A stretch of 64,000 nt of DNA. It comes from Rheum nobile. Its lineage: Eukaryota > Streptophyta > Magnoliopsida > Caryophyllales > Polygonaceae. A model generated the notes under the pieces. The model was not told the DNA's origin and made no database searches. It worked only from the letters and a program-made list of their open reading frames with translations. A program made the position numbers and the translations under genes. This document shows positions 1 through 10,884 of this stretch, piece after piece. Location of the stretch: the NCBI GenBank assembly GCA_027886185.1, contig WOAB01000878.1, positions 5,716,001 to 5,780,000 of the forward strand. The letters run 5' to 3'. Positions within the stretch are counted from its first letter, which is position 1, and each line of letters opens with the position of its first letter.

Positions 1-663
1 CAGAAAAAACCTATATATATGTAAAATAATATATGGAAGTCAAAACATTATGAATAAAAGGATCTTCTTACATAAATAGTCGAAGTAAGTGTTCCGAACA
101 AGCTAAGAGATTTTCAAAATGTTCAACCAGCCAGCATACTTTTGACCATAACATCCTCATCATATGGATTATATTACAACATAAATTCTACTTGATTTAA
201 ATTATTTCTCAAGCTCTGCAGCTACAAACTCATGTTACTATACTTTCATATTTCCAACACTAAAGAGGACAATCAACTATTTTGAGATACCAATGCTTCG
301 TTAGTACTCTAAAAATAACATTCACAACATGCCCGTGTTTCAATTCAATCCACCTAAAAGACAGATTCAAATAACATACACATCACTTTGAGCTAGAAGA
401 CACCCAGTTGAATTTTTCCGGTATATAATTCTAAATTTTTATAATAGCTGGACGTGATAAGTGGATCTTCTTTGTACAAGATCTCTTATTAGATATCGTT
501 GGATTAGTCGCAATTTCAACTACAAAACAAATTATATTATTTTTATTTATGATTTGAAAGTTGAGATTTTTTTTTTTATAAGGTAAAAATTAGACAGGAA
601 ATCACAGAAGAAACGATTTCTCAGTCTATAGCTAGCATCCTTGCGGATGAGAACTAAAAGTTA
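1..663. other. AT-rich intergenic sequence, no gene seen
   Basis: No long open frame, RNA gene or clear repeat was recognised here. The sequence is AT-rich with short homopolymer runs and borders a decayed reverse-transcriptase-associated RNase H fragment on its right. Confidence 0.6.
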
Positions 664-1110
664 TTGATTTGCTTGAATATCTTTCAAGGAACTCCGCTGG
701 GTCATCTCCACAATGCAGTCGGCCACCACGTTTGTTTCTCTAAAGACATGACAGATCTGCACTGAAGAAAACAGTTGTAGAAAACAAAGAATATCGGAAA
801 TTAAAATTTCAATATCCCAAGGACAGTGTCAGATCTTCTTCAGGACGTTTACAATAGTGAGGTTATCACATTCTATTTCAATGTTGTGGAGACTTAGTTC
901 ATAGGCTTTAACCAAAGCGTTCCTAAACGCTAAGGTTTCTGTTTTCAAAGGTGTTGAGATTTCGTATTTGTCACCAAATAGGAATATAGGTTCACCCTTA
1001 TTATTTCGGAATATGAATCCGTTGCTAGATTCACTATTAGCCTTGGTTGATCAATCAATATTAATTTTTATAGTTTGATCTGGTGGTTTTTTCAATTTTT
1101 TCTTTGGTCG
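664..1110 (-). pseudogene. Decayed RNase H-like (RVT_3 type) retroelement fragment
   Basis: Read on the minus strand from 1110 to 664, one frame gives a recognisable plant RVT_3-type RNase H domain. It starts with a KPPDQTIKINID block and continues with SSNGFIFRNNKGEPIFLF, then a TETLAFRNALVKAYEL helix, an IEIECDNLTIVNVL strand, and HVFRETNVVADCIVEM near the end. This order matches the RNase H fold found in LINE-related proteins and stand-alone RVT_3 genes, with acidic residues at the expected places. An in-frame TGA sits where Asp-Gly normally follows the first strand, and a second TGA lies after the third strand, so it cannot make a full product. No reverse transcriptase is visible beside it. 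It is most likely a 3' LINE remnant; a decayed host RVT_3 gene is possible. Confidence 0.75.
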
Positions 1111-2064
1111 TCTTCTTTTGTTCTTGTTGTCTTGTTTTTGTTTAAGATCAATTAAACAATCTGGGTTTCAATTTTTTCGTTTTCTTCCTTTGGTTGATTT
1201 GATTTTTAATATAGAGTGGCACATCCTTAATAGTGTCATTGTCATTAATTGTTCTTCCAAAGCTTTGTTGGTTTCTGTAAAACCATATTTCCTACTAGGA
1301 AACCGTTAGTTCCACAAACTGCGATCGATCTATTTTGTTTTGAATTTCCTCCATTATGAAAGTTGAGAATTGGTTTGGTTATTTCACTTGTTTTTTTGTT
1401 CCCTATATTTAAGGATCTTATAATTCGGTATGTTTGGTTATTAATGAAAGTTGAGAATTGGTTGGCTTGAGAGTTAAATTTTTTTCTTGTGATTTTCTAT
1501 TAAAAATTGTACTTTTTGACCTTTTAGGTAAATTATATTTATTTATAGGCTAAAAATAATATTTATTTATTTTAAATGATAGAATTGCGATTTAAATGTT
1601 ACATTTATTAATTATTCTATCGAAATTTAAAATGACATTTTTTAGGAACCGAGTGGAATGGAAGTAGCTTTGGATATTATTCCCCTCCGTATAGAAAAGA
1701 TTGTCATTTTAGTCCAAAATTTCCATAAAAAAAAAATTGTCATTTTAGGTATTTAGGTTATAATTTATTGGTGAATTACGAGGTTTGACATCGAAAAATG
1801 TATTTTTTTTATTTTTCTATAAAATTTTTCTATGTTTATTGTATACGATTGAGGTGAGTTATTAAATAAATTTATATTTTTTTTAAAATAAAAATATAGA
1901 GTAATTATTATATTTTTTAATAAGCTTGTCAAAATTAGGAACCGACGTAAATATGTTAGAGAAAGTGTACTTAGCCTGGGCCGCCCACGTGGACATAATC
2001 GTACGTAGGCGTGGGATAGTAGAATGGTGCCACGTTTAATATAGATAATAGTTACAAATTTCGG
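1111..2064. other. Intergenic, no gene seen
   Basis: AT-rich sequence with several short open frames that resemble nothing I know. A perfect G-box core (CACGTG) lies at 1986-1991, but no gene start is near enough to assign it a role. Confidence 0.5.
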
Positions 2065-2100
2065 GACATGGTCGTATTTCAACTCAAGCACGAACAAACG
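2065..2100 (+). pseudogene. Short fragment of a C2-domain gene, opposite strand to the intact gene
   Basis: Bases 2071-2093 are an exact 23-bp match, in reverse orientation, to the part of the nearby C2 gene that encodes VVFQLKHE. Two flanking bases on the left and two after one mismatch on the right also match. Read on the plus strand the fragment encodes VVFQLKHEQ in the same register. Sequence outside the fragment does not align by eye. It looks like the surviving core of a decayed inverted duplicate or a captured gene fragment. Confidence 0.55.
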
Positions 2101-2642
2101 TCACATTTGATACAACTATACGTCGTGCTCCTTCGTGGCATCTGTAATTAGGGAAAGCTCATTCATGATGTTTAATTTCCATACATGATGTTACACATTA
2201 TACCTTCAGTTGAGATCAGATTCGATCCACTAAAAATAGCCCAAGTGATTTCCATATTGTTAATTATACCTTGTATAATGCTGAAAGCCAAGCCAGGATA
2301 GATAATACAACAGAAGAATAGATAATGAATATATAAAATTGTTTTTTTGGTGACCCATAACTGATTTCTATTCTACTTGAGAGAAACAGAGCAACCAATG
2401 CAACGAAGGATCTTTTCATCAATTTTACTGTTCTCAATTGAATCACTACAGGATCAAAATCAAAGCAGGCAGATAAGGTATTAAACTAGCGCCGCCGGCC
2501 AATTAAACTTGGCTAATACTACTCAGGTGCCAAAAGCTTCAAGAGTTCTTACTGAAATTATTCAAGAAACCGTGTGAAATTAAACCACAAAATAAATCCT
2601 AGAAGTGAAGAAATTAGCAGGAATGAAAGAGGCGGTTGAAGA
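2101..2642. other. Downstream flank of C2 gene
   Basis: This holds the probable 3' UTR and downstream flank of the minus-strand C2 gene. A 60-codon open frame at 2264-2446 has no recognisable features and is probably chance. Confidence 0.5.
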
Positions 2643-3530
2643 TCAAAAACCCATGTCGAAGTCAGCATCATCATAACCGGCATCACCATAACCGGCGTCG
2701 TAGGAGTCGGACACCATATCCTCAATCAGAAGCCCTCCAAGCGCGCCACCGATCAGCCCAGCCCCCAAACCCATTCCCAACCCACCATTCCTCTTCGGCT
2801 TTTGAGTAATCTGCTGCGGGTACCCGTATCCGTATCCGGGCTGCTGCTGAGGCGCCAGGTACCCTCCATACGGATACCCGGTCGCAGGCGGTGCAGGATG
2901 CGCGCACTGGGGCGGTGGAGGGTACGCGCTCTGGGGCGGATACGCTGTTTGAGGCGGTGGAGGGTACGCGCTCTGGGGCGGATACGCTGTTTGAGGCGGT
3001 GGAGGATACGCGCTCTGGGGCGGATACGCGGTTTGAGGCGGTGAAGGGTACGCGCTCTGGGGAGGATATGGATACGCGGCGCTGCTGCTGCTGGAAGCCT
3101 GCGGCGGCGCCGCCTTTGGCTGAAGAACAGCGTCCGTCGCTTTATACGAGAACTTCAATTCCCCTTTGGTCTTCCCGGAGGGCCTTCGAACCTGGTAGGT
3201 GGCGATCTGAGCTTCTTTGTTGCTGAGGAGGTCCTTCACCGGGACTCTGACTTCGCCGACGTCCTTGTCCCGGCCGAAGGTGTGCTCGTGCTTGAGTTGA
3301 AATACGACCGACCAACCCGCGTTGCCCGCTGTGTCCTCGTCGACGGTGAACCTGAGCGTGTGGTTCCAGTAGGGGTTGCTGCCGCCGTCTTGGTGGACGG
3401 GGGTCTTCTGCTTGGTTCTTGGGTCGCCGGAGAGAGAAACGACGACGTAGACGTCCATCTTTCCGATGAGGTTCACGTTCTTGAGGTCCCTCGCTGAGAT
3501 CAGGGTGAGTTCCAGGGTTTTGTAACCCAT
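2643..3530 (-). CDS. C2-domain protein, SRC2-like, with Pro/Tyr-rich linker and Gly-rich tail
   Basis: The 295-residue intron-less frame begins MGYKTLELTLISARDLKNV, the usual start of plant SRC2-type C2 proteins. Residues 1-110 form the C2 domain: GKMDVYVVVSL, a GGSNPYWNHTLRF strand, and VVFQLKHEHTFGRDKDVGEVRVPVKDLL. Residues 135-235 are a low-complexity linker built of YPPPPQ/TAYPPQ repeats. Residues 245-280 are Gly-rich (MGLGAGLIGGALGGLL), followed by an acidic Tyr/Asp/Gly tail. C2 domains of this family bind membrane lipids, often with calcium, and members are linked to stress and vesicle trafficking; any such role here is inferred from family. The start is supported by a TATA box about 95 bases upstream. 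The frame is intact and has a paralogue at 62302-62907 on the same strand. GC content and codon use are clearly higher than in the surrounding TE DNA. Confidence 0.93.
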   Translation of the reverse strand: MGYKTLELTLISARDLKNVNLIGKMDVYVVVSLSGDPRTKQKTPVHQDGGSNPYWNHTLRFTVDEDTAGNAGWSVVFQLKHEHTFGRDKDVGEVRVPVKDLLSNKEAQIATYQVRRPSGKTKGELKFSYKATDAVLQPKAAPPQASSSSSAAYPYPPQSAYPSPPQTAYPPQSAYPPPPQTAYPPQSAYPPPPQTAYPPQSAYPPPPQCAHPAPPATGYPYGGYLAPQQQPGYGYGYPQQITQKPKRNGGLGMGLGAGLIGGALGGLLIEDMVSDSYDAGYGDAGYDDADFDMGF

Positions 3531-3624
3531 CTTCTTGATTCAAGAGGCAGATTTAGTTTCTGAGTGTGAGAGAGAGAATTAATTTTGTGAATTGTGATGG
3601 ATTGTTGGGATGAATATTGTTGCG

Positions 3625-3632
3625 TATTTATA
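3625..3632 (-). promoter_or_regulatory. TATA box of the left C2 gene
   Basis: TATAAATA on the minus strand, about 95 bases before the ATG. The paralogous gene has the identical octamer at nearly the same distance. Confidence 0.75.
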
Positions 3633-3661
3633 AGATTCGTACGACCTTATTGACTATTCCT

Positions 3662-3689
3662 TAACCGCGTCAACTTCGTGTCATTCTTT
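3662..3689 (-). promoter_or_regulatory. Promoter block conserved between the two C2 genes, with W-box core
   Basis: Plus-strand TAACCGCGTCAACT, then CGTGTCATTCTTT after a 1-2 base gap, recurs at 63022-63050 in the paralogue's promoter. On the coding strand it contains AGTTGACGCGG, that is a TTGAC W-box core. The surrounding promoters are otherwise diverged, suggesting either selection on this block or a recent duplication. WRKY binding is inference only. Confidence 0.6.
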
Positions 3690-4489
3690 CCTTCTATGTT
3701 TCGTCCAACTTGATATATATCCAAGTTCTAACCCATGTATGGAGTGACGCGTGGAAGTTTCGGGATTCGTCCTTGTCTCCTAGATACGTTTGATTTTATT
3801 AACAATAAAAAATCGCTGGTGTTGGATAATCTTTGCCGATATTATACATGCAAATACAGAATCCGTTTCACGTGCGAAATATGCTTACCGTGTGAAATGT
3901 AAAGCGGTCGCGTTCATTCGAGTTTATAAATAGACACTACATGTTCATTTTCTGACCGGTAATATTCATTATCTGGGGGGTAATATTCAAGGGCACTGTA
4001 CTGTTAAAAAAAAGGGGGGATAGTAAATAGTGACGCGGTGGCATAACCGTAAATATGGCGATTTTTTTTTTCGGTCAACAATTTTTTTTTATTTTTTTTT
4101 TATTGTCTCTGATCGTTCTGGAATAGACAATTATTAACGTTCACATATAAGTACTATATGTTCATTGTATGTGCCGTATAAGTTCACATATAACATGATC
4201 ATGTTCCAACATATGTCTTTGAACATTCAGTGCTTATTTGTGAACGTGAATGTACAAATAAATAAACATCTAGTGCTTATTCGTGAAACTTCTATATAGG
4301 CTTTTCCAAAATGATCACGGGACGAAAATGAGGGGGGGAAAATGTTGACAAAAAAAAAAAAAAAAACGTACTGCCGAGATTGCTTCGCATTTCGCACGGG
4401 AGGCCTATTTCGCACGGGAACCCAATACATAGGTTGTGGACTTAGAGTAACCACGGATACGGCGTGCGTATGCTTTATTTTCGGCGAGC
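3690..4489. other. Intergenic and possible outer end of the MULE
   Basis: No gene. Bases 4030-4061 (taaatagtgacgcggtggc and onwards) recur in the same orientation near the window's right end (about 63952-63983), which suggests a shared small repeat. Long A and T tracts lie at 4060-4100 and 4345-4365. The true outer end of the MULE may lie in here, left of the matched terminal segment. Confidence 0.5.
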
Positions 4490-4519
4490 GCGGTTTGTTA
4501 AACATCGCATTCCATCCTG
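4490..4519 (+). repeat. Left terminal segment of MULE (candidate TIR)
   Basis: It pairs with 50933-50962 at 26 of 30 positions. Similarity further out is weak (a possible shared TTATTTTCGGCGA-like stretch), so the TIR end is unresolved. Confidence 0.6.
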
Positions 4520-4879
4520 GGCGGCACCTAGTGTAGCCCAGATAAGTGTCCAAAAACCCGATCCGAGTCATGGGCGGCAATACGTGCAGCCCAGACAAAC
4601 CGGCGAAAATCCGGTTCAGAAGTTGGGTTGCACGTATTGTCGTCTAATTTTTTTTTTATCGAACCCGGTTTAGGAGTTTCATTTTATTAAAAAAAAAATT
4701 GAATTTTTTTTCAAATCAGTTTAACTATGGGCGACACTTACTGCCACCCAGATAGGATATTTTTTATAAAAAAAAATTATCTCGGCTGCAATATATACCG
4801 CCGAGATCGTCTTCTCCGAGAGATCATCTTCCCCTTCGTCTTCCCGGAAAATTTGGTTTCAACAAAAGAGAGTGTTTAC

Positions 4880-7396
4880 ATGGCGGATTTCGGCGAGATG
4901 GCAGCGATTGACGAGTTATTGCAGGATGAGATATGGGCGGTGGTTGAGAGGGAGGAGAGAGAGATGGCGGCGGCAGGAGATCTCGACGGCGCCGACCAAC
5001 TGGACTCGACAACGGACTCAGCAGCGGCTTTCCGGCTTAGTCGGGGCGGAGGAGAGTCGCCACCGGGGCGGAGGAGAGTCGCCACCGGGGCGGAGCAGAG
5101 TCGTCGGGGACGAGGAGGCATCTGGGCTGCATGAGGTGCCGCACAGATCTCCGGTTGTAGAATTGTCGGCGAGCGTAGAGGAGGTTGGCGGTGCCGGTGG
5201 CGGCGGTGTCGTTTCGGGCGAGGAGGTTACCGGCGAGGAGGAGGATAGATTGCCGGCTAGGACCGAGGAGGTGGATATCGGGGCAGTCAATGCTTTCGAC
5301 GTCGCTCTAGCGGTTGCTATGGAGGCGGTGGATGAGTTGGCCGGAAATCTTGTTCGTCAAAAGCGAAAATATGAACGGAGGTCGACCGAAAAGGTATGTT
5401 TTCTCATTAGTTTTAATTTGTTAAATGTAATTTCTTTAATAAATTTTGTACTGTAATTGTAGGTTTTTAGACTTAGTTTTTGTTGTATTTAATCATAATT
5501 AAAAATGACATTATAGGTAATAGGCTCAATTTTGTTGTTAAATAAGATTAAATGTTATGTATAAAAAAACGATTAGTAACTTATTTATAATAGTTGTTTA
5601 GATTTATATTGCGTAGGTTGCCCTAATGAAAATGAAAATATTTAATATAATGAGTTTATAAAGAAAATAATTTTCTTTAACAATTGCTTAGGTATATGTA
5701 ACTAAAAGTTATTATAAATATATATAATAATAGTAAAATGAAAATAGTTATATTCTTGTGGCAAAATAGGATGTATTGGGTAAAATCAAACGATCGGATC
5801 GAGACAGTCGACCTACTACCGCAACTGCTTGCAAGAGGATGGTTGTGGGTGTATCGCAGGATATGGAGGTGCTTAGTGAGGACGATGTTGGTCTCGTCCG
5901 TTCAGATGAGGACGTGGTTATGGAGGATGCCCCTAGCACTACAGCTACTGAGGATCCAGACTTTACTATCGGCCCTTCTACTATCCCGGAGGATCCGGAC
6001 TTTACTACCGGCCCACCAGAGCAGGATCCACTAGAGCAGCAGCCACCTCAGGAGAACCCACCTCAGGAGGACCCACCTTAGGATGACCCACCTCCGCCTG
6101 AGCCAGCTCAGCAGTTTCCTTCTGTGTTGAGGAACTTTGATATGCACATTGCGGAGCTGATATGGAGGAAGGCGTTACTGGACCCTCTAGAGGACGTTGT
6201 TAGGGTTTTGAGGGTTCAGACATGCCCTACACAGTTTGCATTTTGGAGGGATCGTATTCCCAGAGGGGTCCCTGAGGAGGGTTCCCGGTTCTGGATTGCT
6301 CAGTAGACGGGGTTGACTGGTTTGCTTGATTTTCAGTTCGGCAATGCTGATCACACCCTCATTTCAGCGTTCGTTGAGCGATGGAATCCAGAGATGAACA
6401 CCTTCCACTTTTCCTTCGGCGAGATATGTCTTACACTACATGACGTTATGATGATTCTAGGGCTGCCGATTGAGGGATTTGAGGTGACGTCACCATGTAC
6501 CGGTCAGGATAGCGAGCTGGCGGAGTGTGCGGCGTTGTTTGAGTTTCTCTTTGGCATTGATTCGGAGTACAATTTAGATGAGGATGATGCTAACATGGTC
6601 TGTGACCTTAGGAAGGGCTGGATCAAGCGTTCGTTGAGCGATGGCATCCAGAGATGAACACCTTCCACTTTCCCTTCGGCGAGATAGGTCCTACGCTACA
6701 TGACGTTATGATGATTCTAGGGCTTCCAATTGAGGGATTTGAGGTGACTTCACCATGGATCGGTCAGGATAGCGAGCTGGCGGAGTGTGCGGCGTTGTTT
6801 GAGTTTCTCTTTGGCATTGATTCGGAGTACAATTTAGATGAGGATGATGCTGACATGGTCTGTGACCTTAGGAAGGGCTAGATCAAGCAATTTCAGCTAG
6901 GGAGGCATGTGTTGAGGATGATTGAGGAGGGTGCATATCCAGAGGATATAGCAGCTGGTTTCTTGTGGCACACCATGTCGGCTAGTATTTTCGTTGACAA
7001 GTCGACGAACGAGCTGAGGACTACGTTGTTACCTCTTTTTGTGGATTGGGAGCGTGTCGTTCATACAGCTTGGGGCACCGGGTTCTAGCTCTCCTTTTTA
7101 GAAACCTCGGAGAGGCTTCTCGACGCGGAGCTGCACAGTTGGCCGGTTGCGCACGTCTCTTAGAGGTAGACATTTATTATAGTTCGATGAAAATTTAAAT
7201 CATTAATATACGGTGTTTAATTGTTTATAACTAATGTCTTTCTTCCTCCATACGCAAGTTTGGATTTGGACGTACTTTGTATACTTCCCGGGCAACCCTA
7301 ACCTCAAGGAAGGTGCGGACGACGACATTCGATGCGCTGCACGATATTACATTGGCCGGACCCTGTCTGTTTAAATCGCAACCAGTTACACTATAT
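4880..7396 (+). pseudogene. Plant mobile domain (MAIN-like) gene, 5' part
   Basis: The first exon starts at ATG 4880 (MADFGEMAAIDELLQDE) and ends near 5393 at AAG|GTATGT. Its reading frame shifts inside an 18-20 bp GC-rich tandem repeat (about 5040-5110). From about 5771 one frame runs through an acidic Pro/Glu linker into the PMD domain: GLTGLLDFQFGNADHTLISA, VERWNPEMNTFHF, GEICLTLHDVMMILGLPIEG, and later AAGFLWHTMSASIFVDKSTN and VVHTAWGTGF. PMD proteins are nuclear; MAIN and MAIL1 in Arabidopsis act in silencing and genome stability, and PMD copies are common in plant TEs. In-frame stops at 6079 and 6304, a 260-bp internal duplication, and the E1 insertion after 7396 destroy it. It continues at 42370. 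Confidence 0.85.
6367..6886 (+). repeat. 260-bp tandem duplication inside the PMD domain
   Basis: The stretch from GCGTTCGTTGAGCGATGG at 6367 recurs at 6627 with a period of 260 bases. Both copies encode the same block (ERW.PEMNTFHF to DLRKG) and differ at only a few bases. Because 260 is not a multiple of three, the duplication shifts the frame. The copies are flanked by the short word ATCAAGC, consistent with slippage or unequal exchange. Confidence 0.85.
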
Positions 7397-9619
7397 GTAA
7401 TACCCCTCATTTTTAGTAAGGGTATTTGGATAATTTCCCCGACCCTCGTTCTGTAATCGTGTCGCGTTTGGCAAAGTTTGGATTTTCTGTAACTTGTATA
7501 ATCTCTGTAATAATTTTTTGAGCATTATAATATACATTAGATGTATTTTCGAGGCTTAGAATATTTGTTTGGGTACAAAATATTCAAGTTCAGGGTTTAA
7601 ACACGTGTTAAACCTTTCCCGGGGCAAGCGGATGCGCGAGTGGCATTTCCGCGATCGCGGAAAAGGGATCAGCTTCGTCTTCGTCTTCCTTCGCGTTTCG
7701 CCGGTTGAATTTCCCGTCCTTTTGCCTGGGGGAGGCCGAGCGATTCGCCTTCTCGGCGTTGAGCTCCTCAGAGGCCTATAAAAGGGAGCTTCTGTGGGAG
7801 GATCTCTCATCCAGCTCTCGCTCAAATCTCTCTCGCTCTCTGATTCTCTCATTTTCTTGTCGCCGGAGTTGGTGCTTTCACCGGAAGCTCACCGGAGTCC
7901 CAGGTGTTGGAGGTGGTGGTGCTTTGGAGGTCTCGTGGTGGTAGAAGTTGAAGCCCCCTCGTCCGAGCCATTGTCGTCGTCGTCGGTGAGCTTGATTCAG
8001 ATTTAGGGTTCGTCTGAGCAGGATCCGCGATCGTGGACATGAACACCGCGACCGCGGATGGTGCCCAGAAATCCGCGACCGCGGAACCCAAAACCGTGAC
8101 CGCGGTTTGCCTTAGCAAACGCGGTCGTGGCTTTGGACGAGCCGGTCACGGATGGGACCCTCGTTTCTTTCGTTTCCCTTCGTTTGTTTAGATTCGTATT
8201 ATTATTCGTATCGAATCTAACCTAGGGTTTCGTCGTGGGTTCATTGTCGTCGTAGGAATCCGTAACCCGATTCCAGATTTTTAGTTTCCGGACCCAGAAA
8301 CCCTACATCGTTCGTTCGTCTCGATCAAGGAAAGTGGCGGTTCGCTCTTGCTTCTCATTCCATGTTTCCGTTAATTATCAATTGCCTTTAATTGTTAATT
8401 AAATTGGGATGATTGTTGTTTTCGTTTGGGAACAGTTTTATAAATGGATGATTTAAAATGTGATATTATATTAGGTTGTATATACTACTAGAAACAACGC
8501 TATTATATATGTTATTACCATGATGGTATTGGTGTAGATTATTGTGTGGTTTGACTGTTTAGTTAGAACGAGTATTCGTAGGAACGCTATGTACCTCGCG
8601 AGGTCTAGTCGTTTCTTTATAACCGGTATTAGGAGGATTTTGCCCTAGTACTTTCCCTGGTCATGACTGTACCCTTACTCAGGGCAGGTGCACACAGCTG
8701 GTGCCGACAATCGGAATTTATTCCATCGATATCTCTCGTGAAGAGATGACATATCTTAAAAGCTTGTAACGTAAATGTACGTTTTGGAATTTAATAAGAT
8801 AAGTGCGATATGACAGATAATTAATATACCCTCGGGCGAGGAGTACAACGTGGAAACCGCCCGGACTTCGATTAAAGTAAGTCCTCCTTCCAAATCTGAA
8901 TTCGCATTGCGCAGTGAGGTTGGTCGTGGACCGAAATGGTCAAGTCTTTTTAAACGCTTGTGTGAAATTATAACATCTCCAAACACTTGTCATATTTCCG
9001 ATAAGACTCAATCTTTTGGAGTCTTCTCTTCATACGCTTCCCATAAGACTCGATCTTTTGGAGTCTTCTCTTGATCATTCTGTTTCGTAGCTTCCGTAGA
9101 AGTGTTGAGGTTTTACTATCGTCATCGGCTTTCATTCGAGAAGCGATGGGTCTAACCTAATACGACTACTTAGAACCTTTCTGTTTTACATAGTCTTTCA
9201 TTAGACTAACCAACCGATTATTTTCCTTTGCATGGTTGGCTGGTGTCATCCGTCTCATACGGCACATCAGGTAAACTTCCCTTCCGTGAAGGCTAGTACG
9301 CGACGATGAAGGCAGATGGAGTTTTTAAGAGTTTTCTCAAGGTTGAAGATCCTAGGCGTGTGGTCGCACCGATCAAGACCCTTATGATATTTATTATTTA
9401 AAAGACTTCCACTGTATTGAAACGAATTCTGTACTTCAGATGTATTTGGGATTTTACAGTTGTAATCCGAGACTTTGGTTGAATAAAATGTTATGATATT
9501 TATTATTATCGGTGTTATCTTATGGTTAGTATAAAATGGTTAAGCCTTGGGTGGCTTCAGATGTGTAATCTGAGGTCATTGGCGGTAATACTTTTAAGGT
9601 TATTTTTGGGGGTGTTACA
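7397..9619 (+). repeat. E1 left (5') LTR
   Basis: 2,223 bases, TG...CA bounded. TATAAAAG at 7777-7784 is the likely promoter. It contains about six copies of an imperfect palindrome of the form CCGCGAYCGCGG between 7650 and 8130. A tandem AAGACTC.ATCTTTTGGAGTC pair lies near 9005-9065. Short open frames inside are not genes. Confidence 0.92.
7777..7784 (+). promoter_or_regulatory. E1 LTR TATA box
   Basis: TATAAAAG in GC-rich context; the 3' LTR carries the same box at 40517-40524. Confidence 0.7.
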
Positions 9620-9623
9620 TATT

Positions 9624-9635
9624 TGGTATCAGAGC
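9624..9635 (+). other. E1 primer binding site (initiator Met tRNA)
   Basis: TGGTATCAGAGC begins four bases after the LTR end, the standard plant Met-tRNA priming sequence. Confidence 0.9.
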
Positions 9636-9885
9636 CGAAAGTTTTAAAACGGGTTGGGTTTCAAATCGTTTTATTGAAAACAAAAATTTCATAAATCGTT
9701 TACCCGTTTAAACTGAGAGAGTCGTTTAAATTCGAAAAATTGAATTTCTGGAACTAAATCATACTTGAACAAAGGTGTTGTTTTGAAATCTCTGTCATTC
9801 AAGTCGTGCCTTCTTTCTAGTCTGATATAGTAAGTTCACTTATATATTTAGAAAGACTAATTCTCTTCTCGTCGCCTCGCAGGAT

Positions 9886-10636
9886 ATGGGCGCAATCATT
9901 TCACAACTGAGGAACAAGAAGGAAGCCGAGGTGGCCCCGCCATCTCCAGTCATGCTCGAGTTCCCAGTTCCCCCTCCGTGCTTTGAGGTCGGGGAGCCCA
10001 GTTGTCCACCCGAGGAGGTGAAGACCGTACTCCCAGAGTCGGTGGTGTTGGTATCTGACAGGGCCGAGGTTCCTGAGGCGGAGCCTGAAGCAGACCCAAG
10101 GGGGGATACCGAGGAAGTGGAGGAGTCGGCGGAGTACGCTATAGGGTACTACGACGACGACTTCGAGATAGAGGAGGATCCTGAGGAAGATCCCGAGGAG
10201 GATCCGGAGGAGGATCCCGAGGAAGACCCGAATGCTTGAGGAGTGCCTGGAGGAGTGGTCGAACGCCTTGTATGACATGGAGGAGAGGACATACGAGATA
10301 GAGCTCTGCCTCTCCCGAATGTTTGGGGACGTCCACGAGCTCCAAGAGTACATCCGCCAGGCAAGGTTGCTACTCAACCCTCAGTACGAGGTGAACAGGG
10401 CAGACTTTCAACCAGGGTTTCTGGAGGAGTTTTGCTACCCACCGGGATCTGACGGGGCTGAGCCAAGTGTTCCTGTGTCTAGAGAAAGACCGAGGGCGCT
10501 GAGACCTAGGGATGAGCCGTGTGCTCCGGGCCTAAGTAGGTCGAGGAGTCCGACACCAGACCCCGAGGATAGACCCCTTCCGAAGAGGATGTGTATGAGG
10601 GCTCCTGATTATAGGAAGCACTTCAGGGCACCATGA
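9886..10636 (+). pseudogene. E1 accessory ORF upstream of gag (frameshifted)
   Basis: Two overlapping frames, 9886-10239 (MGAIISQLRNKKEAEVAPPS) and 10232-10636, look like one original ORF of about 250 codons. The break lies at a GAGGATCC-type repeat encoding EEDP units (about 10165-10235), where slippage is easy. The first part is acidic and Pro-rich; the second has a helical segment (EEWSNALYDMEERTYEIEL) and an Arg/Pro-rich tail with RSRSPTPDPEDRP. I recognise no domain. It lies between primer site and gag. A decayed relative exists in E3 at 36447-36717, so it belongs to this family rather than being captured once. Confidence 0.65.
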
Positions 10637-10884
10637 TGGGAGCCGGTGTTGAGTCTTAGCATTTCTTTTTCTAGTTGTTTCGTTTTGTTCGTTAGAATTG
10701 TAGCCTCTTGGCAATTTTGTCTTATCGCTGGGAAGGGCTTTTCTATGTTTTATCAAACTCAGTTTCAGTTCATAACATCAATGAAAGTTTACCAGTTGAT
10801 CTATTCCGAGTCAATTTTTATACGTGTGCATGATAAACTGTTATTAATGTTGTGAAATACTTGGAAAAATTGATCGGTAAACAG

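Noticed and set aside
2802..3543. Plus-strand and alternative minus-strand frames across the left C2 gene
   Set aside because: They are shadows of the GC-rich, repeat-coding C2 gene in other frames; no domain or promoter supports them.
4727..4879. Upstream extension of the PMD first exon to ATG 4727
   Set aside because: It would cross a T-rich, leader-like region; ATG 4880 starts the acidic MADFGEMAAIDELLQ segment and fits better.
9624..9635. Possible tRNA genes at TGGTATCAGAGC sites (also 23912, 36917, 57431)
   Set aside because: Only the primer-complement 12-14 bases are present beside LTR ends; no tRNA body.
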